Origin: Aphanomyces cochlioides
Taxonomy: Eukaryota > Oomycota > Saprolegniomycetes > Saprolegniales > Verrucalvaceae
Reading direction: 5' to 3'
NCBI GenBank assembly: GCA_019828595.1
Contig: JAHQRK010000031.1
Span: 124,001-188,000 of the forward strand
DNA length: 64,000 bases
Below are positions 15,536 through 27,207 of this stretch, piece by piece. Both the position numbers and the translations under genes were made by a program. Every line of letters begins with the position of its first letter. Position 1 is the stretch's first letter. A model generated the notes under the pieces. That model saw nothing but the letters and a program-made list of their open reading frames with translations. It did no database searches and was not told the origin of the DNA.

Positions 15536-18500
15536 TACATATGCTAACAGTACAAGCAGGCGAGTGAGCGCATAAAACGTCAACAAGTGTCGTGTTCTGC
15601 TGCAGCTAGCCTAGCTTATATCCGTGCTAGACGTTAAATTTATTCAGAGCATCTTTGTTTCTCGGTTAGACTTCATGCTGGCGACTAAATGAAAAGCTTC
15701 ATATCTGCCAATATTTGTTTGTTGAGAAACCGTGATAGAATCGCTATCACAGTTGCTCAGAATTTTGCACATTTCAGATCTGTATACTGAAATCAAGTCA
15801 AAAACTTGTTTTGAAAATGTTTTTCAGGCAACTGTGATAGATTTCCTATCACACTCTAATACAAAAAGATCGTGTTTTTATCATAGATGCAGCAGATGTA
15901 TAGAATGACTGCAACTGTGATATGATTCCTATCACACCGAATGACGCAATATGATTGGAAGTTAATATAATAGATTGACTTGACGAAAACACAACATGAA
16001 CCCCATGAAGAGCACATGTACTATCATGCCTAGTCCTCCTTCATGCTAATTGTAATCGAAAGTTTTCCTTTTCTGTCTCACGTTGTTCTGTGCCGTTTCT
16101 CACTCCGGCTATACAAGAGTACATGTAATATTGACACATCGAACTCATGCGCTGCAATCTAAGTGAATGAGTCATGTACCTTGTAGAGGGTGTTTATTGT
16201 GCGTGGGCTGATTCAATAGATTATTGCCCTACTACCTACTGTTCAACTTGTAGAGGGGGATGCGAGATTTCTTTTAGACTTTGGCAACATCAAAAGTTTA
16301 TAGGGTTATGAGGTAGTGGCGAAGGTGTGGAGATCACATCCGTCATCATTATTTATGACTCCTACAGTTTTGTTTATGCCTTAATTGACTATTCGTATAG
16401 TTTTCAAGATATCCACAATGCTTTGTGTTTTGTGCTCGACATTTACATATGCTAACAGTACAAGCAGGCGAGTGAGCGCATAAAACGTCAACAAGTGTCG
16501 TGTTCTGCTGCAGCTAGCCTAGCTTATATCCGTGCTAGACGTTAAATTTATTATTCAGAGCATCTTTGTTTCTCGGTTAGACTTCATGCTGGCGACTAAA
16601 TGAAAAGCTTCATATCTGCCAATATTTGTTTGTTGAGAAACCGTGATAGAATCGCTATCACAGTTGCTCAGAATTTTGCACATTTCAGATCTGTATACTG
16701 AAATCAAGTCAAAAACTTGTTTTGAAAATGTTTTTCAGGCAACTGTGATAGATTTCCTATCACACTCTAATACAAAAAGATCGTGTTTTTATCATAGATG
16801 CAGCAGATGTATAGAATGACTGCAACTGTGATATGATTCCTATCACACCGAATGACGCAATATGATTGGAAGTTAATATAATAGATTGACTTGACGAAAA
16901 CACAACATGAACCCCATGAAGAGCACATGTACTATCATGCCTAGTCCTCCTTCATGCTAATTGTAATCGAAAGTTTTCCTTTTCTGTCTCACGTTGTTCT
17001 GTGCCGTTTCTCACTCCGGCTATACAAGAGTACATGTAATATTGACACATCGAACTCATGCGCTGCAATCTAAGTGAATGAGTCATGTACCTTGTAGAGG
17101 GTGTTTATTGTGCGTGGGCTGATTCAATAGATTATTGCCCTACTACCTACTGTTCAACTTGTAGAGGGGGATGCGAGATTTCTTTTAGACTTTGGCAACA
17201 TCAAAAGTTTATAGGGTTATGAGGTAGTGGCGAAGGTGTGGAGATCACATCCGTCATCATTATTTATGACTCCTACAGTTTTGTTTATGCCTTAATTGAC
17301 TATTCGTATAGTTTTCAAGATATCCACAATGCTTTGTGTTTTGTGCTCGACATTTACATATGCTAACAGTACAAGCAGGCGAGTGAGCGCATAAAACGTC
17401 AACAAGTGTCGTGTTCTGCTGCAGCTAGCCTAGCTTATATCCGTGCTAGACGTTAAATTTATTCAGAGCATCTTTGTTTCTCGGTTAGACTTCATGCTGG
17501 CGACTAAATGAAAAGCTTCATATCTGCCAATATTTGTTTGTTGAGAAACCGTGATAGAATCGCTATCACAGTTGCTCAGAATTTTGCACATTTCAGATCT
17601 GTATACTGAAATCAAGTCAAAAACTTGTTTTGAAAATGTTTTTCAGGCAACTGTGATAGATTTCCTATCACACTCTAATACAAAAAGATCGTGTTTTTAT
17701 CATAGATGCAGCAGATGTATAGAATGACTGCAACTGTGATATGATTCCTATCACACCGAATGACGCAATATGATTGGAAGTTAATATAATAGATTGACTT
17801 GACGAAAACACAACATGAACCCCATGAAGAGCACATGTACTATCATGCCTAGTCCTCCTTCATGCTAATTGTAATCGAAAGTTTTCCTTTTCTGTCTCAC
17901 GTTGTTCTGTGCCGTTTCTCACTCCGGCTATACAAGAGTACATGTAATATTGACACATCGAACTCATGCGCTGCAATCTAAGTGAATGAGTCATGTACCT
18001 TGTAGAGGGTGTTTATTGTGCGTGGGCTGATTCAATAGATTATTGCCCTACTACCTACTGTTCAACTTGTAGAGGGGGATGCGAGATTTCTTTTAGACTT
18101 TGGCAACATCAAAAGTTTATAGGGTTATGAGGTAGTGGCGAAGGTGTGGAGATCACATCCGTCATCATTATTTATGACTCCTACAGTTTTGTTTATGCCT
18201 TAATTGACTATTCGTATAGTTTTCAAGATATCCACAATGCTTTGTGTTTTGTGCTCGACATTTACATATGCTAACAGTACAAGCAGGCGAGTGAGCGCAT
18301 AAAACGTCAACAAGTGTCGTGTTCTGCTGCAGCTAGCCTAGCTTATATCCGTGCTAGACGTTAAATTTATTCAGAGCATCTTTGTTTCTCGGTTAGACTT
18401 CATGCTGGCGACTAAATGAAAAGCTTCATATCTGCCAATATTTGTTTGTTGAGAAACCGTGATAGAATCGCTATCACAGTTGCTCAGAATTTTGCACATT

Positions 18501-21500
18501 TCAGATCTGTATACTGAAATCAAGTCAAAAACTTGTTTTGAAAATGTTTTTCAGGCAACTGTGATAGATTTCCTATCACACTCTAATACAAAAAGATCGT
18601 GTTTTTATCATAGATGCAGCAGATGTATAGAATGACTGCAACTGTGATATGATTCCTATCACACCGAATGACGCAATATGATTGGAAGTTAATATAATAG
18701 ATTGACTTGACGAAAACACAACATGAACCCCATGAAGAGCACATGTACTATCATGCCTAGTCCTCCTTCATGCTAATTGTAATCGAAAGTTTTCCTTTTC
18801 TGTCTCACGTTGTTCTGTGCCGTTTCTCACTCCGGCTATACAAGAGTACATGTAATATTGACACATCGAACTCATGCGCTGCAATCTAAGTGAATGAGTC
18901 ATGTACCTTGTAGAGGGTGTTTATTGTGCGTGGGCTGATTCAATAGATTATTGCCCTACTACCTACTGTTCAACTTGTAGAGGGGGATGCGAGATTTCTT
19001 TTAGACTTTGGCAACATCAAAAGTTTATAGGGTTATGAGGTAGTGGCGAAGGTGTGGAGATCACATCCGTCATCATTATTTATGACTCCTACAGTTTTGT
19101 TTATGCCTTAATTGACTATTCGTATAGTTTTCAAGATATCCACAATGCTTTGTGTTTTGTGCTCGACATTTACATATGCTAACAGTACAAGCAGGCGAGT
19201 GAGCGCATAAAACGTCAACAAGTGTCGTGTTCTGCTGCAGCTAGCCTAGCTTATATCCGTGCTAGACGTTAAATTTATTCAGAGCATCTTTGTTTCTCGG
19301 TTAGACTTCATGCTGGCGACTAAATGAAAAGCTTCATATCTGCCAATATTTGTTTGTTGAGAAACCGTGATAGAATCGCTATCACAGTTGCTCAGAATTT
19401 TGCACATTTCAGATCTGTATACTGAAATCAAGTCAAAAACTTGTTTTGAAAATGTTTTTCAGGCAACTGTGATAGATTTCCTATCACACTCTAATACAAA
19501 AAGATCGTGTTTTTATCATAGATGCAGCAGATGTATAGAATGACTGCAACTGTGATATGATTCCTATCACACCGAATGACGCAATATGATTGGAAGTTAA
19601 TATAATAGATTGACTTGACGAAAACACAACATGAACCCCATGAAGAGCACATGTACTATCATGCCTAGTCCTCCTTCATGCTAATTGTAATCGAAAGTTT
19701 TCCTTTTCTGTCTCACGTTGTTCTGTGCCGTTTCTCACTCCGGCTATACAAGAGTACATGTAATATTGACACATCGAACTCATGCGCTGCAATCTAAGTG
19801 AATGAGTCATGTACCTTGTAGAGGGTGTTTATTGTGCGTGGGCTGATTCAATAGATTATTGCCCTACTACCTACTGTTCAACTTGTAGAGGGGGATGCGA
19901 GATTTCTTTTAGACTTTGGCAACATCAAAAGTTTATAGGGTTATGAGGTAGTGGCGAAGGTGTGGAGATCACATCCGTCATCATTATTTATGACTCCTAC
20001 AGTTTTGTTTATGCCTTAATTGACTATTCGTATAGTTTTCAAGATATCCACAATGCTTTGTGTTTTGTGCTCGACATTTACATATGCTAACAGTACAAGC
20101 AGGCGAGTGAGCGCATAAAACGTCAACAAGTGTCGTGTTCTGCTGCAGCTAGCCTAGCTTATATCCGTGCTAGACGTTAAATTTATTCAGAGCATCTTTG
20201 TTTCTCGGTTAGACTTCATGCTGGCGACTAAATGAAAAGCTTCATATCTGCCAATATTTGTTTGTTGAGAAACCGTGATAGAATCGCTATCACAGTTGCT
20301 CAGAATTTTGCACATTTCAGATCTGTATACTGAAATCAAGTCAAAAACTTGTTTTGAAAATGTTTTTCAGGCAACTGTGATAGATTTCCTATCACACTCT
20401 AATACAAAAAGATCGTGTTTTTATCATAGATGCAGCAGATGTATAGAATGACTGCAACTGTGATATGATTCCTATCACACCGAATGACGCAATATGATTG
20501 GAAGTTAATATAATAGATTGACTTGACGAAAACACAACATGAACCCCATGAAGAGCACATGTACTATCATGCCTAGTCCTCCTTCATGCTAATTGTAATC
20601 GAAAGTTTTCCTTTTCTGTCTCACGTTGTTCTGTGCCGTTTCTCACTCCGGCTATACAAGAGTACATGTAATATTGACACATCGAACTCATGCGCTGCAA
20701 TCTAAGTGAATGAGTCATGTACCTTGTAGAGGGTGTTTATTGTGCGTGGGCTGATTCAATAGATTATTGCCCTACTACCTACTGTTCAACTTGTAGAGGG
20801 GGATGCGAGATTTCTTTTAGACTTTGGCAACATCAAAAGTTTATAGGGTTATGAGGTAGTGGCGAAGGTGTGGAGATCACATCCGTCATCATTATTTATG
20901 ACTCCTACAGTTTTGTTTATGCCTTAATTGACTATTCGTATAGTTTTCAAGATATCCACAATGCTTTGTGTTTTGTGCTCGACATTTACATATGCTAACA
21001 GTACAAGCAGGCGAGTGAGCGCATAAAACGTCAACAAGTGTGTGTTGTTCTGCTGCAGCTAGCCTAGCTTATATCCGTGCTAGACGTTAAATTTATTCAG
21101 AGCATCTTTGTTTCTCGGTTAGACTTCATGCTGGCGACTAAATGAAAAGCTTCATATCTGCCAATATTTGTTTGTTGAGAAACCGTGATAGAATCGCTAT
21201 CACAGTTGCTCAGAATTTTGCACATTTCAGATCTGTATACTGAAATCAAGTCAAAAACTTGTTTTGAAAATGTTTTTCAGGCAACTGTGATAGATTTCCT
21301 ATCACACTCTAATACAAAAAGATCGTGTTTTTATCATAGATGCAGCAGATGTATAGAATGACTGCAACTGTGATATGATTCCTATCACACCGAATGACGC
21401 AATATGATTGGAAGTTAATATAATAGATTGACTTGACGAAAACACAACATGAACCCCATGAAGAGCACATGTACTATCATGCCTAGTCCTCCTTCATGCT

Positions 21501-23354
21501 AATTGTAATCGAAAGTTTTCCTTTTCTGTCTCACGTTGTTCTGTGCCGTTTCTCACTCCGGCTATACAAGAGTACATGTAATATTGACACATCGAACTCA
21601 TGCGCTGCAATCTAAGTGAATGAGTCATGTACCTTGTAGAGGGTGTTTATTGTGCGTGGGCTGATTCAATAGATTATTGCCCTACTACCTACTGTTCAAC
21701 TTGTAGAGGGGGATGCGAGATTTCTTTTAGACTTTGGCAACATCAAAAGTTTATAGGGTTATGAGGTAGTGGCGAAGGTGTGGAGATCACATCCGTCATC
21801 ATTATTTATGACTCCTACAGTTTTGTTTATGCCTTAATTGACTATTCGTATAGTTTTCAAGATATCCACAATGCTTTGTGTTTTGTGCTCGACATTTACA
21901 TATGCTAACAGTACAAGCAGGCGAGTGAGCGCATAAAACGTCAACAAGTGTCGTGTTCTGCTGCAGCTAGCCTAGCTTATATCCGTGCTAGACGTTAAAT
22001 TTATTCAGAGCATCTTTGTTTCTCGGTTAGACTTCATGCTGGCGACTAAATGAAAAGCTTCATATCTGCCAATATTTGTTTGTTGAGAAACCGTGATAGA
22101 ATCGCTATCACAGTTGCTCAGAATTTTGCACATTTCAGATCTGTATACTGAAATCAAGTCAAAAACTTGTTTTGAAAATGTTTTTCAGGCAACTGTGATA
22201 GATTTCCTATCACACTCTAATACAAAAAGATCGTGTTTTTATCATAGATGCAGCAGATGTATAGAATGACTGCAACTGTGATATGATTCCTATCACACCG
22301 AATGACGCAATATGATTGGAAGTTAATATAATAGATTGACTTGACGAAAACACAACATGAACCCCATGAAGAGCACATGTACTATCATGCCTAGTCCTCC
22401 TTCATGCTAATTGTAATCGAAAGTTTTCCTTTTCTGTCTCACGTTGTTCTGTGCCGTTTCTCACTCCGGCTATACAAGAGTACATGTAATATTGACACAT
22501 CGAACTCATGCGCTGCAATCTAAGTGAATGAGTCATGTACCTTTGTAGAGGGTGTTTATTGTGCGTGGGCTGATTCAATAGATTATTGCCCTACTACCTA
22601 CTGTTCAACTTGTAGAGGGGGATGCGAGATTTCTTTTAGACTTTGGCAACATCAAAAGTTTATAGGGTTATGAGGTAGTGGCGAAGGTGTGGAGATCACA
22701 TCCGTCATCATTATTTATGACTCCTACAGTTTTGTTTATGCCTTAATTGACTATTCGTATAGTTTTCAAGATATCCACAATGCTTTGTGTTTTGTGCTCG
22801 ACATTTACATATGCTAACAGTACAAGCAGGCGAGTGAGCGCATAAAACGTCAACAAGTGTCGTGTTCTGCTGCAGCTAGCCTAGCTTATATCCGTGCTAG
22901 ACGTTAAATTTATTCAGAGCATCTTTGTTTCTCGGTTAGACTTCATGCTGGCGACTAAATGAAAAGCTTCATATCTGCCAATATTTGTTTGTTGAGAAAC
23001 CGTGATAGAATCGCTATCACAGTTGCTCAGAATTTTGCACATTTCAGATCTGTATACTGAAATCAAGTCAAAAACTTGTTTTGAAAATGTTTTTCAGGCA
23101 ACTGTGATAGATTTCCTATCACACTCTAATACAAAAAGATCGTGTTTTTATCATAGATGCAGCAGATGTATAGAATGACTGCAACTGTGATATGATTCCT
23201 ATCACACCGAATGACGCAATATGATTGGAAGTTAATATAATAGATTGACTTGACGAAAACACAACATGAACCCCATGAAGAGCACATGTACTATCATGCC
23301 TAGTCCTCCTTCATGCTAATTGTAATCGAAAGTTTTCCTTTTCTGTCTCACGTT
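15536..23354. repeat. Homogeneous deletion-variant block of the satellite
   Basis: From unit 18 onward every unit carries the 7-bp deletion that turns the sequence CATACCAGCAGTACT into CATGTACT, and every unit has G rather than T in the IR1 spacer. Further left the deletion appears only in units 10, 14 and 16 (starting 8237, 11890 and 13713). Units here are 908 bp, apart from small private indels: 911 (unit at 16444), 910 (20987) and 909 (21897). Confidence 0.9.
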
Positions 23355-23404
23355 CATCCTGGATTTCTAATGTGTCACTGAATGACTCGTTAACCTGCAC
23401 TCAG

Positions 23405-23587
23405 TCATATCTTTAGAGCTTCAAAATGCTTGCGAGCATGTGCTTCATTTGAAATATGATCGAAGAAAGTCCAAAGTGTGTTGTTTTCATGGAGCTCAAG
23501 CGCAAGTATACTCATCTCTAGAAAGGCATGAGCCATCCAGCTGAGCAATTCCCATTGTAATAAACCTAAATAGGTTTTATTTTCCAT
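23405..23587 (-). other. Short coding-like ORF beside the satellite edge, unrecognised
   Basis: A 60-codon open frame with protein-like composition (aromatic and acidic residues, LHENNTLWTFF near the middle) starts 51 bp from the end of the satellite. An AG splice acceptor could lie just upstream of the central part, so this may be one exon of a broken gene. I do not recognise a family. It could also be chance. The rest of 23355-23719 shows nothing else. Confidence 0.25.
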
Positions 23588-23719
23588 CCACCAATTAGGT
23601 TTTTAGAGTAGAGTTTACAAAATAACTCTTAAGTGTCACCAAAATCGGTATTTAAGAGCTTTTTTGAAAACTTGACTCCAAAATGTACTTTCGCAAATCT
23701 TTCATTCTGATCGAAGTCG

Positions 23720-25061
23720 ATGCGCTGGGTCACTTGGTCATGGCTTCTGGCGTTCGTAACTTCTTCCTCTACGCCCTCGCAGCCATCGCTCATGGCGGGA
23801 TGGACAGGCTATAGTTTGTACGACTGTTCAGCAGCTTGCAGTCTTTCCGAGAGCTCTCCTTCTTGCAGTTCGGACGTTTTCTATCGGCGTGTTATTGACG
23901 CGATGGTTCATCAAGGATACACCAAGGCGGGGTATTCCTGGCTCTACATTGAAGACTGCTGGTCGCAAGACGCTCGGGACTCGTTTGGACGGCTACAGCC
24001 CCATTCCCAGCGTTTTCCACGTACGTTTTCGTCAACGGAGCTCTTCTAAGCGATCACTTTCTCTTCTTCACAGATGGTTTAGCCTCTCTGGTCGATTATG
24101 CTCATCACCATGGGCTCCTGGTGGCTCTCTCAATTGATTTGGGGCCTCAAACTTGCTGCGGTATGACAACGAACCGTCGAAACAGTGGAGATTATGAAAT
24201 GGCGTAGGATTGCCGGGCTCTTGGGGTCATTTTGGCATGGATGTCCACACAATTGCGTCATGGGGCGTTGATCGTATTGTGGTTGAAACATGCTCGGAGC
24301 TACCAGCGCCGTCGACAGTTTACACCATGCTCTCGACGCTATCTTCATTGATTCATCAGGCGAATCTGACGTCCCATTGCATGGTGCATCCAGATTTGAA
24401 TGCGACGCTCGTCCATGCGGCTTGCGATCTCGTCCAGCGCTCGCCGCGCGTTCAGGATGACTGGTTAGATGTCAGTAGTCAAATCAATGACTTGCTAGTC
24501 CATCCAACGGCGGAAGAACTAGTTCGAGGGCCTCTTGTCGTCGGCGGCTACGGTCTGTCCGCTGGCCAAGCTCGAATTCAGCTCGCCGTGTGGGCTCGTC
24601 ACTCGTTTCCACTGCTGTTGTCGGTGGATCTTGGCATGATGGACTCTTCCATGAAGGCTCTCGTATTGAATCCTTCCTTTCTACAAGCTTACCGGGCTAA
24701 ACGCGTCGATACTGTGGTAAAATCACCACGGAGAGCTTTGTTTTAACTATTCTAGTAGGAGTTTCAAGGCAAACTTCCACCAAATGTACTCGTGTGGACG
24801 CAAAAAGTTGCCTTGGTCGATGAAGATAATATGCCAGCCCTCGTGCTTATTGCTGTCCGCATGGAGAACAGGCCACCGCATGGACTCCTTTTGTTTGATA
24901 TCGCATGGGACGACTTGAAATTGCCGCTGGATTCAACTTGCCGTGTGACGAATGTATGGAAAAACTCGACCCAACTCGACGTCAAGCGGCGAACGACACT
25001 GTCCATCGCTCCATTCGACGCTGAAATTTTTGTACTCGCTTGCAAGTATGAGTCTACATAG
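23720..25061 (+). CDS. Secreted GH27 alpha-galactosidase-like protein, probable pseudoenzyme
   Basis: Four exons (23720-24020, 24074-24160, 24208-24716, 24759-25061) with introns of 53, 47 and 42 nt join into one 399-residue frame, the usual length for glycoside hydrolase family 27. Residues 1-18 look like a signal peptide. Family landmarks are visible: the IDDCW-like IEDCW (77-81), GRLQP..RFP (90-100), DYAHHHGL (108-115), QTCCGLPGSWG (126-136), ASWGVD (146-151), then a GPLVVGGYGLS stretch aligned to the MLVIGNFGLS region. Known GH27 enzymes use an aspartate nucleophile in the [YF]DxC motif and an aspartate acid/base five residues before a conserved Trp. Here the first reads VETC (E156) and the second aligns to R210, and the NSWN and NDPD motifs are also lost. 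I infer a catalytically dead secreted protein, perhaps a sugar-binding or decoy protein. A TCATTCT initiator-like motif lies at 23702-23708. Confidence 0.85.
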
Positions 25062-25360
25062 CCACGACAAAACCAAACTCCTCAAGAACACGCTGCCCAA
25101 GTCTAGCAACGATCAAATGTATAGATAAAATGGACGACACGACAATTTTATCCGACAATTTTATGATTGGTCGAAAAGCATGAGAGTATGATATTCTCAT
25201 TGACTTCGTCAACATAGAAATCGACACCCCTCGAGTTAAGGCCTCACATTCTAACTCTACTACACATGCTATGTGATTTCAGAAGACAATGTCTTGTGTC
25301 AGTACTATAGCTTTCAACTCAATATGATTAATTCAGCATGCAAACTAGTTAAGACTTTTG
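25062..25360. other. Intergenic, nothing recognised
   Basis: AT-rich sequence downstream of the GH27-like gene with no supported gene, RNA or repeat. Confidence 0.5.
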
Positions 25361-26160
25361 ATCATTGATTGAGAGCACGTAGCGTGCATCAAGATCTCGC
25401 TCCAATATCGTCTGAAATTGAAGTGACTTTTGATACACGCTCTCGATCATGCCGTAGATAACGCAAGAGTCATCTTTGAGACTCATTACAGTTGGTCGCA
25501 TAGATTCAAGAACACCATAAGCGCTATATGCAAGTGAGAGTCTCGTGCAGAACGTAGAATACAGCTACTTGATTTCGTTTATTGCGGTTTCTTTAACCAT
25601 TATACTCAATCTGGATGACGGCCAGCCATGACAGATGAATTACTTCAAATTACAGTGTGTTTTGGAAACGTTACGATTTTCACTCGTGGACATGCAGCTG
25701 GGCATAGAGAGTAATCATAAGAATAGAGAAACTGCAAAGATAGTTTTCATCGAAATATACATATGATTCTGGATTCCACAGTGCGTTTTACTATTCATAC
25801 TGTGTCTAGAGCATGTATCTAGATCTCGCTGCAAAATCAGGCGATTTTGAAGCCAACTTCGGATTCAGGCTTGGTGCGCTCAATTTTTGATCGAGAGCAT
25901 CACACATACATCAAGGTGTCGCTCCAAAATCACGTAATATTTAAGCGGACATTGATCATGCAGTAAGATAAACCAAGTATCTTTGAGACTCATCACCTTT
26001 GGTCACATTGTTTAAGGAGCGTCATATTAACCCTATATGACTATATGGCAATGAAGCGTCTTCTGCGGAATGTAGGATAACGCTGCTTGATTTCATTCAT
26101 TGAGGTTTCCTTTACCGTGAAGCTCAATCTGCACGACGATAGATCCATGACAGACCAATC
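25361..26160 (-). pseudogene. Duplicated coding relic (two copies plus a fragment), family unknown
   Basis: Two diverged direct copies lie at about 25361-25640 and 25885-26160 (period about 523 bp), with a third short piece near 25805-25850. On the minus strand copy A reads as protein from VKETAINEIK through about 75 residues to ERDLDARYVLS, broken by one TAG. Copy B starts VKETSMNEIK and keeps CAG where copy A has TAG, then loses frame. Protein-like divergence between the copies shows that they descend from a coding sequence. The family is not recognised; a hAT-type transposase middle region is a weak possibility. Confidence 0.6.
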
Positions 26161-26302
26161 ACACAGTGAGTTTTAGGGATTTAGCCAATCAAACGCTGTA
26201 CATGTTAAATGTTAACGATATGTGTCTGCCGCGACAACCTCCTCGTCCAATCAAGTGTAAATTTCGACCAATAAGCGAAAGGTTTGGTGTCGGTTGTCCA
26301 AT
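26155..26302 (+). promoter_or_regulatory. Cluster of five CCAAT boxes
   Basis: CCAAT occurs at 26155, 26185, 26247, 26268 and 26298, all on the plus strand within 148 bp. This is denser than expected by chance in this base composition and could mark an old promoter, but no supported gene starts downstream. Open frames across 26166-26551 look accidental. Confidence 0.35.
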
Positions 26303-26670
26303 CACAAGTCTGAAATTTGTCGGTTTTTTGTCGTGTGTGTATATTATGTACAAACAAATTGAAATGGCAGACACACAATTGCAACGATGACTCTGCCGTG
26401 TACCGAGGTTGTCATGGTAGAGTTCGTTTTGTTTATTCTTATGGTCGTCATAATATTTTATTGACAGGGGTTTTGGTGAAGAAGGTTCAATGATGTTATA
26501 AATTAGGTGTGAAGGATGTCTTGGGAAGCATGCAATCTTCGTGCTCCTCATGCGGTGATATCGGCTTTGTATGTTGTATATTCAAACGTTACTGGAATAA
26601 GATAAAATCATAAGCGAGAAAGAGTCTACCACGTGTCCTTCAGTCATTTTTTATACATCTGATGGTGTTG

Positions 26671-26871
26671 TCAACTTAACACAAATTTGAACTTTCCAGT
26701 CGATATGCCGGATCGACTTTGAATATTTTTCTCTTTAAATATATCTTTACCACTGCCATTTAAAGAGTTGCTCCTAGAGCTATCAGCCACGCTACTGGCG
26801 ATGCGCAGCTTATGCGCATGGAACCACTGTTGTTGCGATTTTTCTGTCGACATCAAGGCGGGAATGGACAA
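26671..26871 (-). other. Coding-like segment, unrecognised
   Basis: A minus-strand open frame, extendable upstream to about 26910 with TRQRDDIPYLSIPALMST and then QQQWFHAHKL. Composition is protein-like but I see no domain, and no partner exon is clear. It lies downstream of the SET/MYND gene on the same strand. It may be a relic exon. Confidence 0.2.
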
Positions 26872-27207
26872 ATAAGGTATATCGTCCCGTTGGCGCGTTC
26901 TTACGCTACTCCAGAATGGTCAAACGGTTCGAGATGTTGGTAATAACGCAGCGAAAGATTTGCTCGACAACTTTCAGCCCAAGGCATACCAACCAGGCAT
27001 CGTAAACAAAACATGCCAGGAAGATCCGTCAACTATTATAAACCAGAAATGCTCTTGATAAATCAATTCTAGCCTCTCGGCAACCACGCAAGATCCTTGA
27101 GTGATCTAGCGAGCGATTGCTATCTCGAATGCGTGAAAGATGAGCTCTGCTTGTCTTCCAAGTGAATTTAGATACGTAGACATTTGAAAAGTGTGACATA
27201 TCATTTT

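Larger units (their letters stand above)
1..23354. repeat. Tandem satellite array, ~915/908-bp unit, 25 full units plus one truncated
   Basis: Counted from the phase at base 1, units start at 1, 916, 1831, 2747, 3661, 4576, 5491, 6406, 7321, 8237, 9145, 10060, 10975, 11890, 12798, 13713, 14621, 15536, 16444, 17355, 18263, 19171, 20079, 20987, 21897 and 22806. Unit length is 915 bp in the left part and 908 bp in the right part because of a 7-bp deletion near unit position 485. Copies differ by only a handful of bases each. The last unit stops after 549 bp at 23354, where unrelated sequence begins; the left end is cut by the window. I see no rRNA, tRNA or 5S gene inside a unit. The only repeated ORF (61 codons, minus strand) is lost in every deletion unit, so the array looks non-coding. 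It could be centromeric, subtelomeric or heterochromatic satellite; the sequence does not say which. Confidence 0.97.

Noticed and set aside
1..23354. CRISPR or rDNA spacer interpretation of the array
   Set aside because: Units are about 910 bp of continuous repeat without variable spacers, and no rRNA, 5S or tRNA gene is present.
26189..26551. 120-codon minus-strand ORF
   Set aside because: Composition is not protein-like and it overlaps the CCAAT cluster; no domain, signal or partner exon.
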